DNA of 64,000 nucleotides from contig NC_026661.2 in NCBI RefSeq assembly GCF_000004075.3, positions 4,588,001 through 4,652,000 on the forward strand. The letters run 5' to 3'. Within the stretch, counting starts at the first letter, position 1. Each line of letters starts with the position of its first letter. The stretch comes from Cucumis sativus. Taxonomy: Eukaryota; Streptophyta; Magnoliopsida; Cucurbitales; Cucurbitaceae. Shown one piece after another: positions 1-10,355 of the stretch. A model generated the notes under the pieces. That model did not search any database and was not told where the DNA came from. It was given only the letters and a program-made list of their open reading frames with translations. A program made the translations under genes and the position numbers.

Positions 1-570
1 GGGTTTGTGGTCGACGCCTTTGAACGGGATCGTCACAAATTCTTAGTTTCATGCCCATGTAGGAACCACACCTACAACGATCAAAGATTCGTTCGGCCAT
101 TGAGGGTTTAGATGATTATGAACTGTACACACTAAGTTGAGAGAGTTTATTATGGATGGGGAAGTGAAATTTTTGACATTTATAAGATGCAGTTTTCCGA
201 TTTCCTTTAAGGTAATAGAAAATGGAATTCTATTGGGAAACCAATAAATAATTATTAATTAATTTCTTAAACTAATATCACTTTTTGATTAAAAAAAACT
301 AATTTTCTTGAATTATCAAAAAATGGCAAATGGGAAAAGGAAAATTGGATTAGATATAAATTTTTTTTTTATATTACAAATTTAGGCTTTTAAATTTGCT
401 ATTTTTATAATTTTAAAAATATAGGTGACATGAACTTTATTATCATAATTTTTGTTTTGCTATTTTCGCAAATTTTTCATTTTAGAAAGGTCTTATCTTT
501 TTTCTTTTTCTAGAATTTTGGAATTATAAATTTATATTTAGATCATAATATTCTCATAGTTGGAATATGA

Positions 571-885
571 ATTAGGGGCGTAAATGAGTTGGATTGAGTT
601 GTTGTGTTATTTATTTATTTTCTTTTTTTAAATATATTATTTATTAATTTGAAATACTTAAATTTATGTGTAATAACTAAAATTTCATAAATTAAATTAA
701 ACTCAAATTGCTAAATATCATGATTTTAAAAAAACTTTTTAATATATATTTTAACAATATTAGACTTGGGTCACACTCGATCTTAGAAAATGTAATCCAA
801 ATCCAACCTAATTAAAAAAAAAAAGTAAAAAACAGAAACTCAATTCAACTCAATTCAACTAACCAAACTCAACTCTTACGAAGAT
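571..885. repeat. Degenerate MITE-like element with GAGTTGG/CCAAACTC ends
   Basis: The left end reads GCGTAAATGAGTTGGATTGA. The right end, read on the opposite strand, begins CGTAAGAGTTGAGTTTGG, so the termini form an imperfect inverted repeat. Sub-terminal repeats of AACTCAATTC are present on the right. No coding capacity and no clear target duplication were seen. It looks like an old non-autonomous DNA element; similar GGGTTGAGTT-rich sequence recurs near 24230-24540. Confidence 0.35.
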
Positions 886-1949
886 TCTTCGTTCGTTTTA
901 GTTGTTAGGTTATTTGAAAGAATGACGGAACGTTAATCAAAAATTATATTTATTTTAAAATGTAATTGTTAATTATTTTAGAATTCATACTTTTTTTATA
1001 TAGAAATTTATAGTTTCTTTTATTTGATTTGTTAGATATAGATATTTATTTATTTTTGGTTATTTTTAAATTTAGCAATTTTTTATTTTCAAATGTAATC
1101 GTTAAGTTTTTTGGGTTTTTTTATTTAAAATATAACATAACAATTCTTCCTAAATATATGCATATTTATATTATTTTTAGATTTTAGATCATATTTTACC
1201 GTCGTATATATTTGCTACTTTTTGTTTCACTTCAATGTTTATAGTTAATATTTGGACAGTTACATTTTATAAATATAACAAAAATAAAAGTTACTATTTT
1301 TTTAAATAATTAAAGTTTTTCTTCTTTTTCACTTTTTTTTACATTTTTTTCTTTTCCATCATCACCAAATATAAAAGATATGTATTTGGTAAACGATCTA
1401 TTATAAAAGATCTCTAAAAAAATCCAAATATAAACTTAAAGAAAAAAATTCGTTTAGATTCAAATTCTAAACACAATCTAAATTACTGCCTAACAAAAAA
1501 ATCTAACCAAATATAAAAGAATATTAATGCAACTTTTGTATTTTTTATTATGCGAAACTATTTTATCGGTTTGTTATATCTTTTAAAAACTCTTAAATAA
1601 AAAGTTGTCAAATTTTATATTAAGTATTAATCTATTTGTTTCAAATTGTTGAATTTATTTTATCGAAAAAATTACAACGTTCTGAACCTCATAAAATAGG
1701 CATTTTCAAAATTAGTAAAATCTTGAAAATATTTACAAAAGATATATATATAGCAAACTACATCCAACTCTATTTAGTCCATTTAAGTTATTTACTATAT
1801 GTTTCCTAAATAGTTTCATTTTTTTTTATAATTTGTTTTTATCAAATTCATTTAAAACTATAACTAATAATATTTTATTTCATTTTATCTCTTTAATTAT
1901 TATTAAATTTCTTGGGTAATATTTGCAAAAACTATATTAGTTTAGCTAT

Positions 1950-2340
1950 CATCCTTATAGTGAAAAAAATATTTATTCTTTCTGTCTTAATCTTAATTTT
2001 AGAATATCAATAGTATAATAATTGTAATATGAAATATAATATTTGGTTGTTGATTAGTGTAATCTAACTTTATTTGTGATTTTTTTTTTTACTTTCTTCG
2101 ATGTGTATTTTGAATTAAACATGATTCTAAATTATTTTGTTTTAATTTTATTTTGGTTTTACTTTGGCTCGGTTTTGTATATCAGTGTTACTACGTGATT
2201 TTTTATTTTTTTCAAATTTTATGCAATTCATTAAAGTATTATTAAGTATATAATGGTGTAACTTAATGTGTATTATTACATCAAGTATATCAACGATATA
2301 TTGTTAAAGTATATCAGTAAAGTGAATCATTACTAATACC
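1950..2340 (+). repeat. Inverted repeat copy A (partner at 4781-5180)
   Basis: Over roughly 390 bases this segment matches the reverse complement of 4781-5180. Shared blocks include TCTGTCTTAATCTTAATTTT near 1980, TTGTGATTTTTTTT near 2075, GTATATCAGTGTT near 2178 and TATATTGTTAAAG with CAGTAAAGTGAATCATTA near 2297-2335. By eye the best 95-base block is about 85-90 per cent identical, with a few indels elsewhere. No coding potential. The family is unknown to me; it behaves like a dispersed element inserted twice in opposite orientations. Confidence 0.7.
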
Positions 2341-2500
2341 TTAAAATTTAGGAGAATTTTCAAAGATAACAAGTTTTACAGAATACTTACAACCTATAGC
2401 AAATTCTATCCCTATGCTACAAAAGATTATCAGTGATAGAATCCAAAATTTTGCTATAACATGTAAATATTCTAATTTATTTTGCTATTTTAAAAAAAAT
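2340..2500. repeat. Remnant of TATCAGTGATAGA-type repeat
   Basis: Contains ATTATCAGTGATAGAATCC and flanking TTTTGCTATAACATGTAAA, TTTATTTTGCTATTTT and similar A/T-rich words. Related words recur near 4200-4290, 5300-5380, 25650-25735 and 59000-59095, so they mark one dispersed family. I associate the motif with Mutator-like or MITE repeats abundant in cucurbits. No open reading frame. Confidence 0.4.
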
Positions 2501-3065
2501 ACCCCTAAAATTTATTCAATTTTAGTTTTTGTACTTTTAATAAATCATAATAACATTTTCATGCAAACAAACATAATATGTAAATCTAGCATGTAGACTA
2601 AAATATTAAAGATTTATCAAAAGCTCCGATATGTCACATACATTAGAACTCAACTATTATATTTCGAGTTCGGGAACAAACTCAATTGTTTCAACATATA
2701 ACAATCAAACTATGGCAACCCCACTTTTTAATTATCTAAAACAACCCCTTACAATTTAAACTTTTATTAAAATACAAAAGCAAACATAAGACTTTTTTAG
2801 AAATTCTTACTAAATTTGAATTAGGAAAGAAAATTAAATTTCAATCTTATATAATCAGAATAGATATAAATTATTCAACTCTCTCCTACTACCTTCGTAA
2901 ATTTATTTTCCATATCTACAAATTATTTCAATAAGTACACATTATATCCAAAAAAGAACAATAAATTTCTTATTTTTTTCTATATAAAAAAATCCAATAT
3001 TATATAGGGTTTAAATAGAGTTAGTAAAAAGTAAAAAAGAAAGAAAAAAAAAACTATTTGTAGAA

Positions 3066-3917
3066 TCAATTATTTGTAGGCATTGAAAATCTACAAGTTG
3101 GGCAATAATGACTTGTCCTCAACCATTTATCTATACATTCTTCATGAAACATATGCAAACATGGCATTTGCAACACTGATTTCTCACTTCCTTCCTCCTC
3201 TTTATCACTACTTATTTCCTCCAAACAAATTGCACATTCAATTCCCTCCTCATCACACCCTAATCTTCTTATTTCATCGTTTTCCACTCTTCTTAACATA
3301 CTCTCTATAGCATCATCACTTGTTGGAACCATTATCATTACCGGTGATTCTACAACATACCTCCTATTAATCTTCATCTCTAACGTAATTTCAAGAGAAT
3401 GAATCTTTTGAAATACATTAAAGTCTTCATTATTCTCTTCTTCATCATGATCACAATCATCTTCTTCAACCTTTTTAACCCAATGCTGTATTATTCTATC
3501 AGCCACAAGTGTAATGTCAATGAGTTCTCGATGTGCATGCAACCTATCACAAAGATATTGCTCCAAAGTGCTGTTGCCGTTCTTGAAGATGGAGATAGGA
3601 AGCTGGTAAGTTGCTAAAGGATGCGATGAAGATGTGTGTTCATGAAGGAAACTTGTTGTAGTCATTATGCCATCTTCATATTCTTGAAGAACGTGAGTGC
3701 ATCTGAGTTGCACTTTGAAATTAAGGTCGATGTGTTCGACATATTTTGAAGAGTTTCGTCGAGTTCGTATTCGTTTTCGTGTTCGATGCAGGCTGGTGAT
3801 GGAGTCCTTGATTTTTAGTGACATGCCGACGAAGGGACGATTCATACACATATCAAAGATTTGTGCTGCCATTGATGAGAGTTGTGTTGTGCAAATTTGA
3901 CAGTGAATGAAAGACAT
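3066..3917 (-). CDS. RING-H2 finger E3 ubiquitin-protein ligase, intronless
   Basis: A single uninterrupted frame of 283 residues. The C-terminal 55 residues form a RING-H2 (C3H2C3) domain: CAICLEE supplies the first two cysteines, the core reads MPCLHMFHEECIDKWL, and CPTCRF supplies the last pair. Such domains bind two zinc ions and recruit an E2 enzyme, so the product should be a ubiquitin ligase. The N-terminal 225 residues show no recognisable domain or membrane segment; a short acidic patch lies near residues 150-165. Lack of introns is common for plant RING-H2 genes. The start chosen is the first ATG, but a TATAAA-like string lies immediately before it, so translation could instead begin at Met16 (near 3872). 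The substrate cannot be inferred. The gene lies between inverted repeats and has no close gene neighbour. Confidence 0.85.
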   Translation of the reverse strand: MSFIHCQICTTQLSSMAAQIFDMCMNRPFVGMSLKIKDSITSLHRTRKRIRTRRNSSKYVEHIDLNFKVQLRCTHVLQEYEDGIMTTTSFLHEHTSSSHPLATYQLPISIFKNGNSTLEQYLCDRLHAHRELIDITLVADRIIQHWVKKVEEDDCDHDEEENNEDFNVFQKIHSLEITLEMKINRRYVVESPVMIMVPTSDDAIESMLRRVENDEIRRLGCDEEGIECAICLEEISSDKEEEGSEKSVLQMPCLHMFHEECIDKWLRTSHYCPTCRFSMPTNN

Positions 3918-4139
3918 TTATAAGAGAGAGTTTTGGAAAAAATAATCGATCTCTATTAGGAAACAAAATCTTTGTTTAAAATTTTAGATTAATCTTTTTA
4001 AACTAAATACATATCATACGTTTCCTTTTCCAGATAATATGTAATTGGAAGGAAAGAAGATTACTAAATAAAATATTTTCTTTTTTCTTTCTAAATGCAT
4101 TATCCTTAACTATTTTAGCTTTTTATTTTCCAATACAAA

Positions 4140-4300
4140 ATTACAAAATTTAATTTAATTTGTTGGATATAGATATATTTGTTTGAATTTGAATCAAAAT
4201 ATAACAAAATATCATGATCTCGATCGAGATAGACTAAGTCGTGATAGACCATCATTGATCTATTTTGCTATATTTGTAGATCTTTTTAAAAACTTTGCCG
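4140..4300. repeat. Repeat remnant with TATTTTGCTATATTTGTAG
   Basis: Contains CTATTTTGCTATATTTGTAG and imperfect inverted words around CGATCGAGATAGA, typical of the same dispersed family as 2340-2500 and 59000-59095. No open frame and no clear ends. Confidence 0.35.
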
Positions 4301-4499
4301 TTTAAAATAGTTTTTCTTTTTATTTTTAATTAGCTTTGGTTTATTAAGTTATAATCTATAAACTATATGAACACGGGTAAAAATGACAAAAGAAGTTATA
4401 ATAATTAAGTCCATTGCGCACACACTTTACTATTTGCGCAAATGGCAAAAACGAAGCCCAACTCACACATCAATTTGTAAAATGTCACAAATGCCCTCG

Positions 4500-4680
4500 T
4501 TCCTAGTATACGTTTGATACACTTTATGCACGTATGATACACCTAATACATCCTCTGATACACTTGATACATTTGATGCACATGATACTCTTTGATACAC
4601 TTGATACTTTTTGACACACACCTGAAACATTACTAATATATGTTTGATACACTTGATACACTGCAGATACATTTAGTATT
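4500..4680. repeat. GATACACTT minisatellite
   Basis: About 180 bases made of repeated, slightly varied units of 9-18 bases built on TTTGATACACTTGATAC. At least eight GATACA/GATGCA cores are visible, for example near 4513, 4529, 4545, 4557, 4568, 4583 and 4646. The same words continue more loosely to about 4870 and merge into inverted repeat copy B. The frame opened across it on the minus strand is a by-product of the repeat. Confidence 0.75.
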
Positions 4681-4780
4681 TTTCACTTATACAATTGACT
4701 TATTAAATGCACTTGATATGCTTGAAGTCTTACTTATACACTTGATATACTATTGATATACACTTTTAAACTTAATTCAT

Positions 4781-5180
4781 GTACTTGATAATGATTCACT
4801 TTACTGATATGCTTTAACAATATATTGTTGATATACTTGATCATGATACATTGAGTTACATCATTAATATACTTAATAATAATCTAATGAACTGCATAAA
4901 ACTTGAAAAAAAATAAAAATCGTTAGTACATTAACTAACTAATACATATAATATAAGTATATCACAACACTGATATACGAAACTGAGACAAAGTAAAACA
5001 AAAAAACTAATGTAAAAAAATAAAACAAAATCATTTGGCATTAGATTCAACTCAAAATATACCTTAAAGAAAGTAAAAAAAAATCACAAATGAAATTAAA
5101 TTACTTCGATCAACTATTGATATTTTAAAATTAAGATTAAGACAGAAAAAACAAATAACTTTTCTAGTATAAGAATAAAT
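4781..5180 (-). repeat. Inverted repeat copy B (partner at 1950-2340)
   Basis: The reverse complement of this segment matches 1950-2340 over nearly its full length, with shared blocks from GTGAATCATTA at 4785-4798 to TCTGTCTTAATC at about 5143-5155. Copy B lacks a roughly 30-base insertion present in copy A near 2015-2045. It is continuous with the GATACACTT minisatellite on its low-coordinate side. No protein is encoded. Confidence 0.7.
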
Positions 5181-5924
5181 AAATAATTAGGGCCTTAAAA
5201 AGTGGAAGAATAAATAAATAATGAGTAGGACAAAAAAAAGAAAGAAATAAGTTATTGAAATGTAGTTTATGAATAATAACAAATTTAAGGTGGAAAAGTG
5301 AAAATTTTTCCATATTTGCAAAATTTTAAAACAATGTGCTATAATTGTTGTATCATATTCTCAAAATGCTATCTTATGCAGTTTCCCTAAACTATAATAT
5401 GAACTACTTCACGAGTTTTTTAATAAGAGTTATGTGTTTAATCTATGGTGACTACCTAGCTACGAGTTTTTTTTATACCCAAATTTTAAGAAAACACTCG
5501 TAACCAAATTGGAAAGAAAATAGAGTTTTAAACAAAAATGATGTATATTAACCTTTATAATAAAGTGTTTAAAAAGATTGGTATTTATGAAAAATATTAT
5601 TTTCAATAGAGAGGTGAGAGGAGGGAGAAATATAATTAAAGAAAAAGATTGATTTAATAAAAGGGTCAAATTGAAACCATATTATAAAACTATAATTTGA
5701 TATAAATTTATGAAATTTGAAAGATTATGGGTATCACTATTACCAACTCCATAGTTTAAGAAGAGTAGTTTTAAAATCATTGAGATTGAATCTTGACTTC
5801 TTCAATATTTCATTTCAAAGATATGAATTTTGTTTGAGTGAATTAATTCAAATTTGTCATCACTACCGCAAATCAACAACTCAGAATCTTTGTTCTCGTC
5901 TGAAGCATATTGTAAAATTTTAGA

Positions 5925-7075
5925 AAATTACAAATATAACAAAATTACAAATATTTATGACTCATGTCACAAATTGATAAGATCCATGAAATTTATCATT
6001 TTAGAAATTTTTTGGAAAATTAACAAAAATAGGATAATTTTTAAGGGTTTAAAGAGTTTTAGGATGGATTTTAAAAAAGATGACATTTAGGACAAATTAA
6101 CTAGGAAAAGTCAATATTACCCTTTAGTTATAAAAAAAACCTAAAAAACAATTTATGGAATTCCTTCTCCTTCTTCCTCCATTTTCTCACTTCCAAAAAG
6201 AATATTTCATTTTTCTCTCAGCTCTCTCTATCCGTATTCCATTTTTCCTCATTTTCACGGAACCTTTGATTTCATTTTTCTTCATTTCTCATTTTTCATT
6301 CACAAAACTACAAAAACAATGGTAGTTCCAGTGATTTCATTGTGGAACATGACTTGGGACTCGTGATCTTGCTGCGAAAATTGGATTCCGACGAGGAGGG
6401 GTAACAATTTGATTTTGAAAATAATAGTAAAAGTTTTGAAATGTGCAAGATAGGTGCGAGATGTGTACGACGAGATAGGTACGAGATGTGTACGAGATAT
6501 GTGCAAGATGTGTACGAGATAGGTGCGAGATAGGTGCATTCAACCATTCAATGAAAATGCACAACAACAAAGGCAATCCGATCAAAACAATCCCTAAACA
6601 TAAAGTGCGTGGTTATAAAAAAAAGACTGAGAAAGGAGAACCTTGCACGCCGCATCTTCGACGGAAAATCTTGCACGCCGCGTACAAACTGACCACCAAT
6701 GGATGCCTGAACGGTTGGCAACGGTAAATGAGATGCGACAACGACTGAGAAAGGAGAAGAGTTGAAGTCGGGCTGCCCTTTGTCTTAGTAGAAGAGAAAG
6801 TGAGGGAGAAGGAGAAAGCCGCAAGAAGAGAACGTGAGGGAGAAGGAAAAGGAGAAAATGACAGGTTTTTTAAATTAAAGGGTAATATAGACTTTTCACA
6901 ACTCATTTGTCCTAAAAGTCTTCTTTTTTAAAATCCCATCTCAAAACTCTCACTACCCATCCAAATAATCTCATTTTTGGAAATTTCCCAAAATTTTTTA
7001 AGTTTATCATTTCCTTGAGTCCTTTCTCTATTTTCATCCGCTTTTGAATTTAATTTTGCTATATTTGCAACTACA
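5925..7075. mobile_element. Non-autonomous Mutator-like element with long terminal inverted repeats
   Basis: The left arm, about 5925-6125, reappears inverted at about 6880-7075. The best block compares 6062-6125 (reverse complement) with 6882-6945: AAAGGGTAATAT, GACTTTTC, ATTTGTCCTAAA and CTTTTTTAAAATC are all shared, giving about 84 per cent identity over 63 bases. Similarity continues outward at lower identity to ACAAATATAACAAAATTA on the left and its counterpart TTGCTATATTTGCAAC on the right. Inverted termini of 150-200 bases and a total near 1.15 kb fit a MULE-derived, non-coding element. The interior has a CT-rich tract and a GAGATAGGTACGAGAT minisatellite. Target duplications could not be fixed. 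Confidence 0.6.
6450..6545. repeat. Minisatellite of GTACGAGAT(A/G)(T/G)GT units
   Basis: Within the Mutator-like element, 10-20 base units of the type GTGCGAGATAGGTACGAGAT repeat about seven times with small substitutions. The minus-strand frames across it, rich in Ser, Thr, His and Leu, come from the repeat and are not genes. Confidence 0.65.
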
Positions 7076-7378
7076 TTTTTTTTTATGAAGTGTGAAAGCA
7101 AAAATATACTCAATCAATGTGATTACGGCTCTTGATTGATTAAAGAATGTAAGATTAGGGCACATTTTATTTGCAGCCCTTCTTCCGGCCATATGGCTAC
7201 CATCATTGGGACCCGTCAGCTCTACCAAAACGTGTGTCCACCTCTTTTTAGTCAAACTTTCCATACCAAATACCAAACCCCATCTTTGAATCTTTCTCCA
7301 TAGTATAATTTCAGAAATGGAGGAGATGGAACTTTGAATTTCTCCCGTCAAGTCATCTCATTCATTTCCTCCAACGAG

Positions 7379-7384
7379 TATATA
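7379..7384 (+). promoter_or_regulatory. Putative HEMA TATA box (TATATA)
   Basis: TATATAGGG lies 135 bases upstream of the HEMA ATG, in a stretch that turns from AT-rich to mixed composition. A start about 30 bases downstream, near 7410, would give a leader of roughly 105 bases. An ACGTGT word lies upstream near 7229 and could be a light- or abscisic-acid-response core. Assignment is by position only. Confidence 0.45.
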
Positions 7385-7513
7385 GGGAGAACCCCCATCC
7401 GCAGCCGATGCGCTTTCGCATCGGCCTTTTCTCCTCGATTTGATTTGATTTGGTTTGGTGAGGGGTTTTTCAGATTAGCAGCTGCATTTTTGGTTTTCTT
7501 GTTTTTGCACCCA

Positions 7514-9616
7514 ATGGCGGCGGCTGTGGGGGGTTTGACGACGTGCTTTGCTCGTCCGACTCCTGAATTTATTGCTCCTTCAACGTCGTATTCTGCTCCT
7601 GTGCGTGTGTTCTTCAAACCCTTTAAGGGTAAGAGATTTGTGTTGCGCAGGGGAGGTTGTTGGGGTCCTAAGTGCGAGATCGATCCCAATTTCGCCTCGG
7701 TTCGAATTGATCAGATTGGTTCGAATGCACCTGGTCTCTCGGCTCTTGAATTGCTCAAGACTTCTTCAGTTAATAGTGAGTGTTTGAATTTTAGATCCGT
7801 TTAGATGATGCGTGGTTGAATTTACTGCTCATTTGCTTAAAATGTCTTCTGCCGATAATCTAGAATTGCTCAGATTCTCTCTTGCAATGAAATCATAGTT
7901 TGATTACTGGTAATTTCAGATGTTTGTTAATCTCGATAGCAACTCTTTGTTTGTTGTTTCTTTTGATCATGGAAACACTTCATCGACATTCCTGAGTTTT
8001 CTGAGCCTTTTGTGCTTTAGGAATAATGACTTTCTTTTTTCTTTTCTTTCCAATAATGGTTTGAATTCACAGTAGAAGCAATTTTGGTCATGAGAAGCTC
8101 TGAAAGATGTAGAGGGAGCTAATTGTTGTTACCCATTTTTTTCATTTGAACAGGATATACAAAAGAAAGGATCAGTATTGTGGTGATTGGTCTTAATGTT
8201 CACACTGCACCAGTAGAGTTGCGTGAGAAACTTGCCATTCCAGAAGCTCAATGGCCTCAGGCCATTGGTGAACTCTGTGCTCTGAACCATATAGAAGAAG
8301 CGGCTGTTCTTAGCACTTGTAATCGGATTGAGATTTATGTTGTAGCGTTGTCGCAGCATCGTGGGGTTAAAGAAGTGACAGAATGGATGTCCAAGGTGCG
8401 TAGTAAACTGACTGCTGTGCATATTGTTTCGATCAATACGACTTAATAAGTCAACGTTGCTAATTTTCTTGTTCTTTTCATCTGGCAGAGAAGTGGAATT
8501 CCTATTTCAGAGCTTTGTAAGCATAGGGTTCTATTATACAATACCGATGCAACTCAGCACCTCTTTGAAGTTTCTGCGGGTCTCGACTCTCTTGTCCTTG
8601 GAGAAGGTCAAATTCTTGCTCAGGTGAAACATGTTGTTAAAACAGGGCAAGGTGTAGCTGGTTTTGACAGAAAAATTAGTGGGTTGTTCAAGCATGCCAT
8701 CACTGTTGGAAAGCGGGTTAGAACTGAGACCAACATTTCCTCGGGGTCGGTTTCTGTTAGTTCAGCTGCTGTAGAGCTTGCACAGAAGAAGCTTCCAGAA
8801 TCTTCATATGCTACTGCAAAAGTGATGGTAGTTGGTGCTGGAAAAATGGGGAAACTTGTGATCAAACACTTAGTTGCAAAAGGATGTAGGAAGATGGTGG
8901 TTGTGAACAGAACTCAGGACAGTGTCGATGCTGTAAGCAAGGAACTCAAAGATGTTGAGATAATCTACAAACCCCTCTCGAAGATTTTAGCATGTGCTTC
9001 AGAGGCGGATGTCATCTTCACCTGCACTGCTTCAAAAACACCCTTATTCACGAAAGAACATGTAGCGATGCTCCCCCCTGCAGGTACAGAAACAGGAAGA
9101 CGTTTATTTGTCGATATATCAGTTCCGAGGAATGTTGAGCAACGTGTATCAGATCTTGAGACCGTGTCTGTCTTTAATGTGGATGATCTCAAGGAAGTTG
9201 TTGCTGCTAACAAGGAGGATAGACTAAAGAAAGTTCAGGAGGCTCAATCAATAATCGGAGAAGAAATAAACAAATTTGAAGCCTGGAAGGATTCCCTTGA
9301 AACTGTTCCTACCATCAAGAAGTTTAGAGCTTATGTTGAGAGGATCAGGGCCGCTGAACTAGACAAATGTTTGTCCAAGATGGGTGAAGACATCCCAAAG
9401 AAAAAGAAAGTAGCTATTAATGATCTTAGCTTGGGTATAGCTAACAAACTACTTCATGGTCCAATACAACACTTAAGATGTGATGGCAACGATAGTCGAA
9501 CGTTGGATGAGATACTTCAGAATATGCATGCTATTAACAGAATGTTTGACCTTGAGACAGACTTGTCTGTCTTGGAAGAGAAGATTAGAGCAAAAGTTGA
9601 ACGTGGGCAGAAGTAG
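7514..9616 (+). CDS. HEMA1: Glutamyl-tRNA reductase, chloroplast (HEMA type)
   Basis: Catalyses NADPH-dependent reduction of glutamyl-tRNA(Glu) to glutamate-1-semialdehyde, the first committed and main control step of tetrapyrrole (chlorophyll and haem) synthesis in the chloroplast stroma. Three exons, 7514-7775, 8154-8395 and 8489-9616, all with GT-AG borders, join in frame to 543 residues, the usual plant length. The first 70 or so residues look like a transit peptide. Family hallmarks: [14 protein letters not shown] near 101-113; [10 protein letters not shown] with the nucleophilic Cys near 143; [11 protein letters not shown] near 200; NADPH-binding [10 protein letters not shown] near 282-291; and the helical dimerisation domain at the C terminus. 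Three exons and a strong match throughout favour a HEMA1-like gene, though HEMA paralogues cannot be separated here. The leader contains a tight hairpin and a short uORF. Confidence 0.96.
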
Positions 9617-10355
9617 AGATTTGCATTTTTTGTGAGGTTTTGTCGATATTCTTACAGTTGCAGCATTCATGGCTTGTGACTGCTTGTAGCTTTATACGTC
9701 AATGATTCTTGTGGGGCAAATTGCCCGATCATGCGAATCTTGCATAATGATGTATCAAAATGAGAGACTATAGAGAAAAATAACTATTGCAATTTATTCA
9801 TTGTTTTCTGTAATGTACAATATAAAGGAAGTGTAGTGAAGAAACGTTGCTTATGTTGCCTTTTAATCATGGCCCAGATCATCTCTCGAATTCTTAATCT
9901 GATAAACAAGTTTTGGTAAACTTGCTTGGTCAACAGTTCTGTAATTCTTCGAACATTCCAGGTCAAGAAAGGCCAAAACTTTCTGAAAGAAAGTTCTGAA
10001 TTGGATAATAATATTTGATGTTAGATTATAGATTGATTAGCAACAATCAAGAAATTACACTGCCAATGATGCCTGTAATCTGGTAAGAATCATTTGGTGC
10101 GAGTGAGACATAGAGGAAGAAAAGAAAACTTTTTATCCTACTTTTGTAGAAAAATCATCATGATCAGACTACATCCCTACAGAAAGCAGTACATTGCTCC
10201 ATCAAAATGGATCTCTATACCATTTATGTGCATCTGTGGTCTTAATGTTTCAAGAACCAGAACTTCAATTCGAATGAGTAGGTTGTTCTGAGCATCTTTG
10301 CGGGAAATGTGCAAACCTCTTGAACTTGAAAATGAACATATTCTTACTCTAGAGA
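9617..10355. other. Convergent 3' region between HEMA and TBL gene
   Basis: The two genes are tail to tail. This interval should hold both 3' untranslated regions and polyadenylation signals. I see no additional gene; short frames here are not supported. Confidence 0.6.

Larger units (their letters stand above)
1..3065. other. AT-rich intergenic DNA with old repeats
   Basis: No convincing gene. The stretch is very AT-rich and full of poly-A/T runs. The identifiable contents, listed separately, are a degenerate inverted-repeat element near 571-885, one arm of an inverted repeat pair at about 1950-2340, and a repeat remnant near 2340-2500. The first 150 bases are less AT-rich and could be a fragment of something outside the window, but I could not assign them. 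Confidence 0.6.
3918..7378. other. Repeat-rich intergenic region between RING gene and HEMA
   Basis: No convincing coding gene. It holds a TATCAGTGATAGA-family remnant, the GATACACTT minisatellite, inverted repeat copy B and a Mutator-like element, each listed separately. The last 300 bases (7080-7378) are less AT-rich and probably contain the HEMA promoter. Confidence 0.6.

Noticed and set aside
1-110. Possible CACTA transposase-associated domain fragment (a frame containing SCPCRN)
   Set aside because: The match is a few residues only, with no continuation, and the frame stops soon after.
4463-4672. 69-codon minus-strand frame with Cys/Val/Ser repeats
   Set aside because: It is a translation of the GATACACTT minisatellite.
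6300-6906. Several overlapping frames of 76-97 codons on both strands
   Set aside because: They lie in the minisatellite and CT-rich interior of the Mutator-like element and have low-complexity composition.
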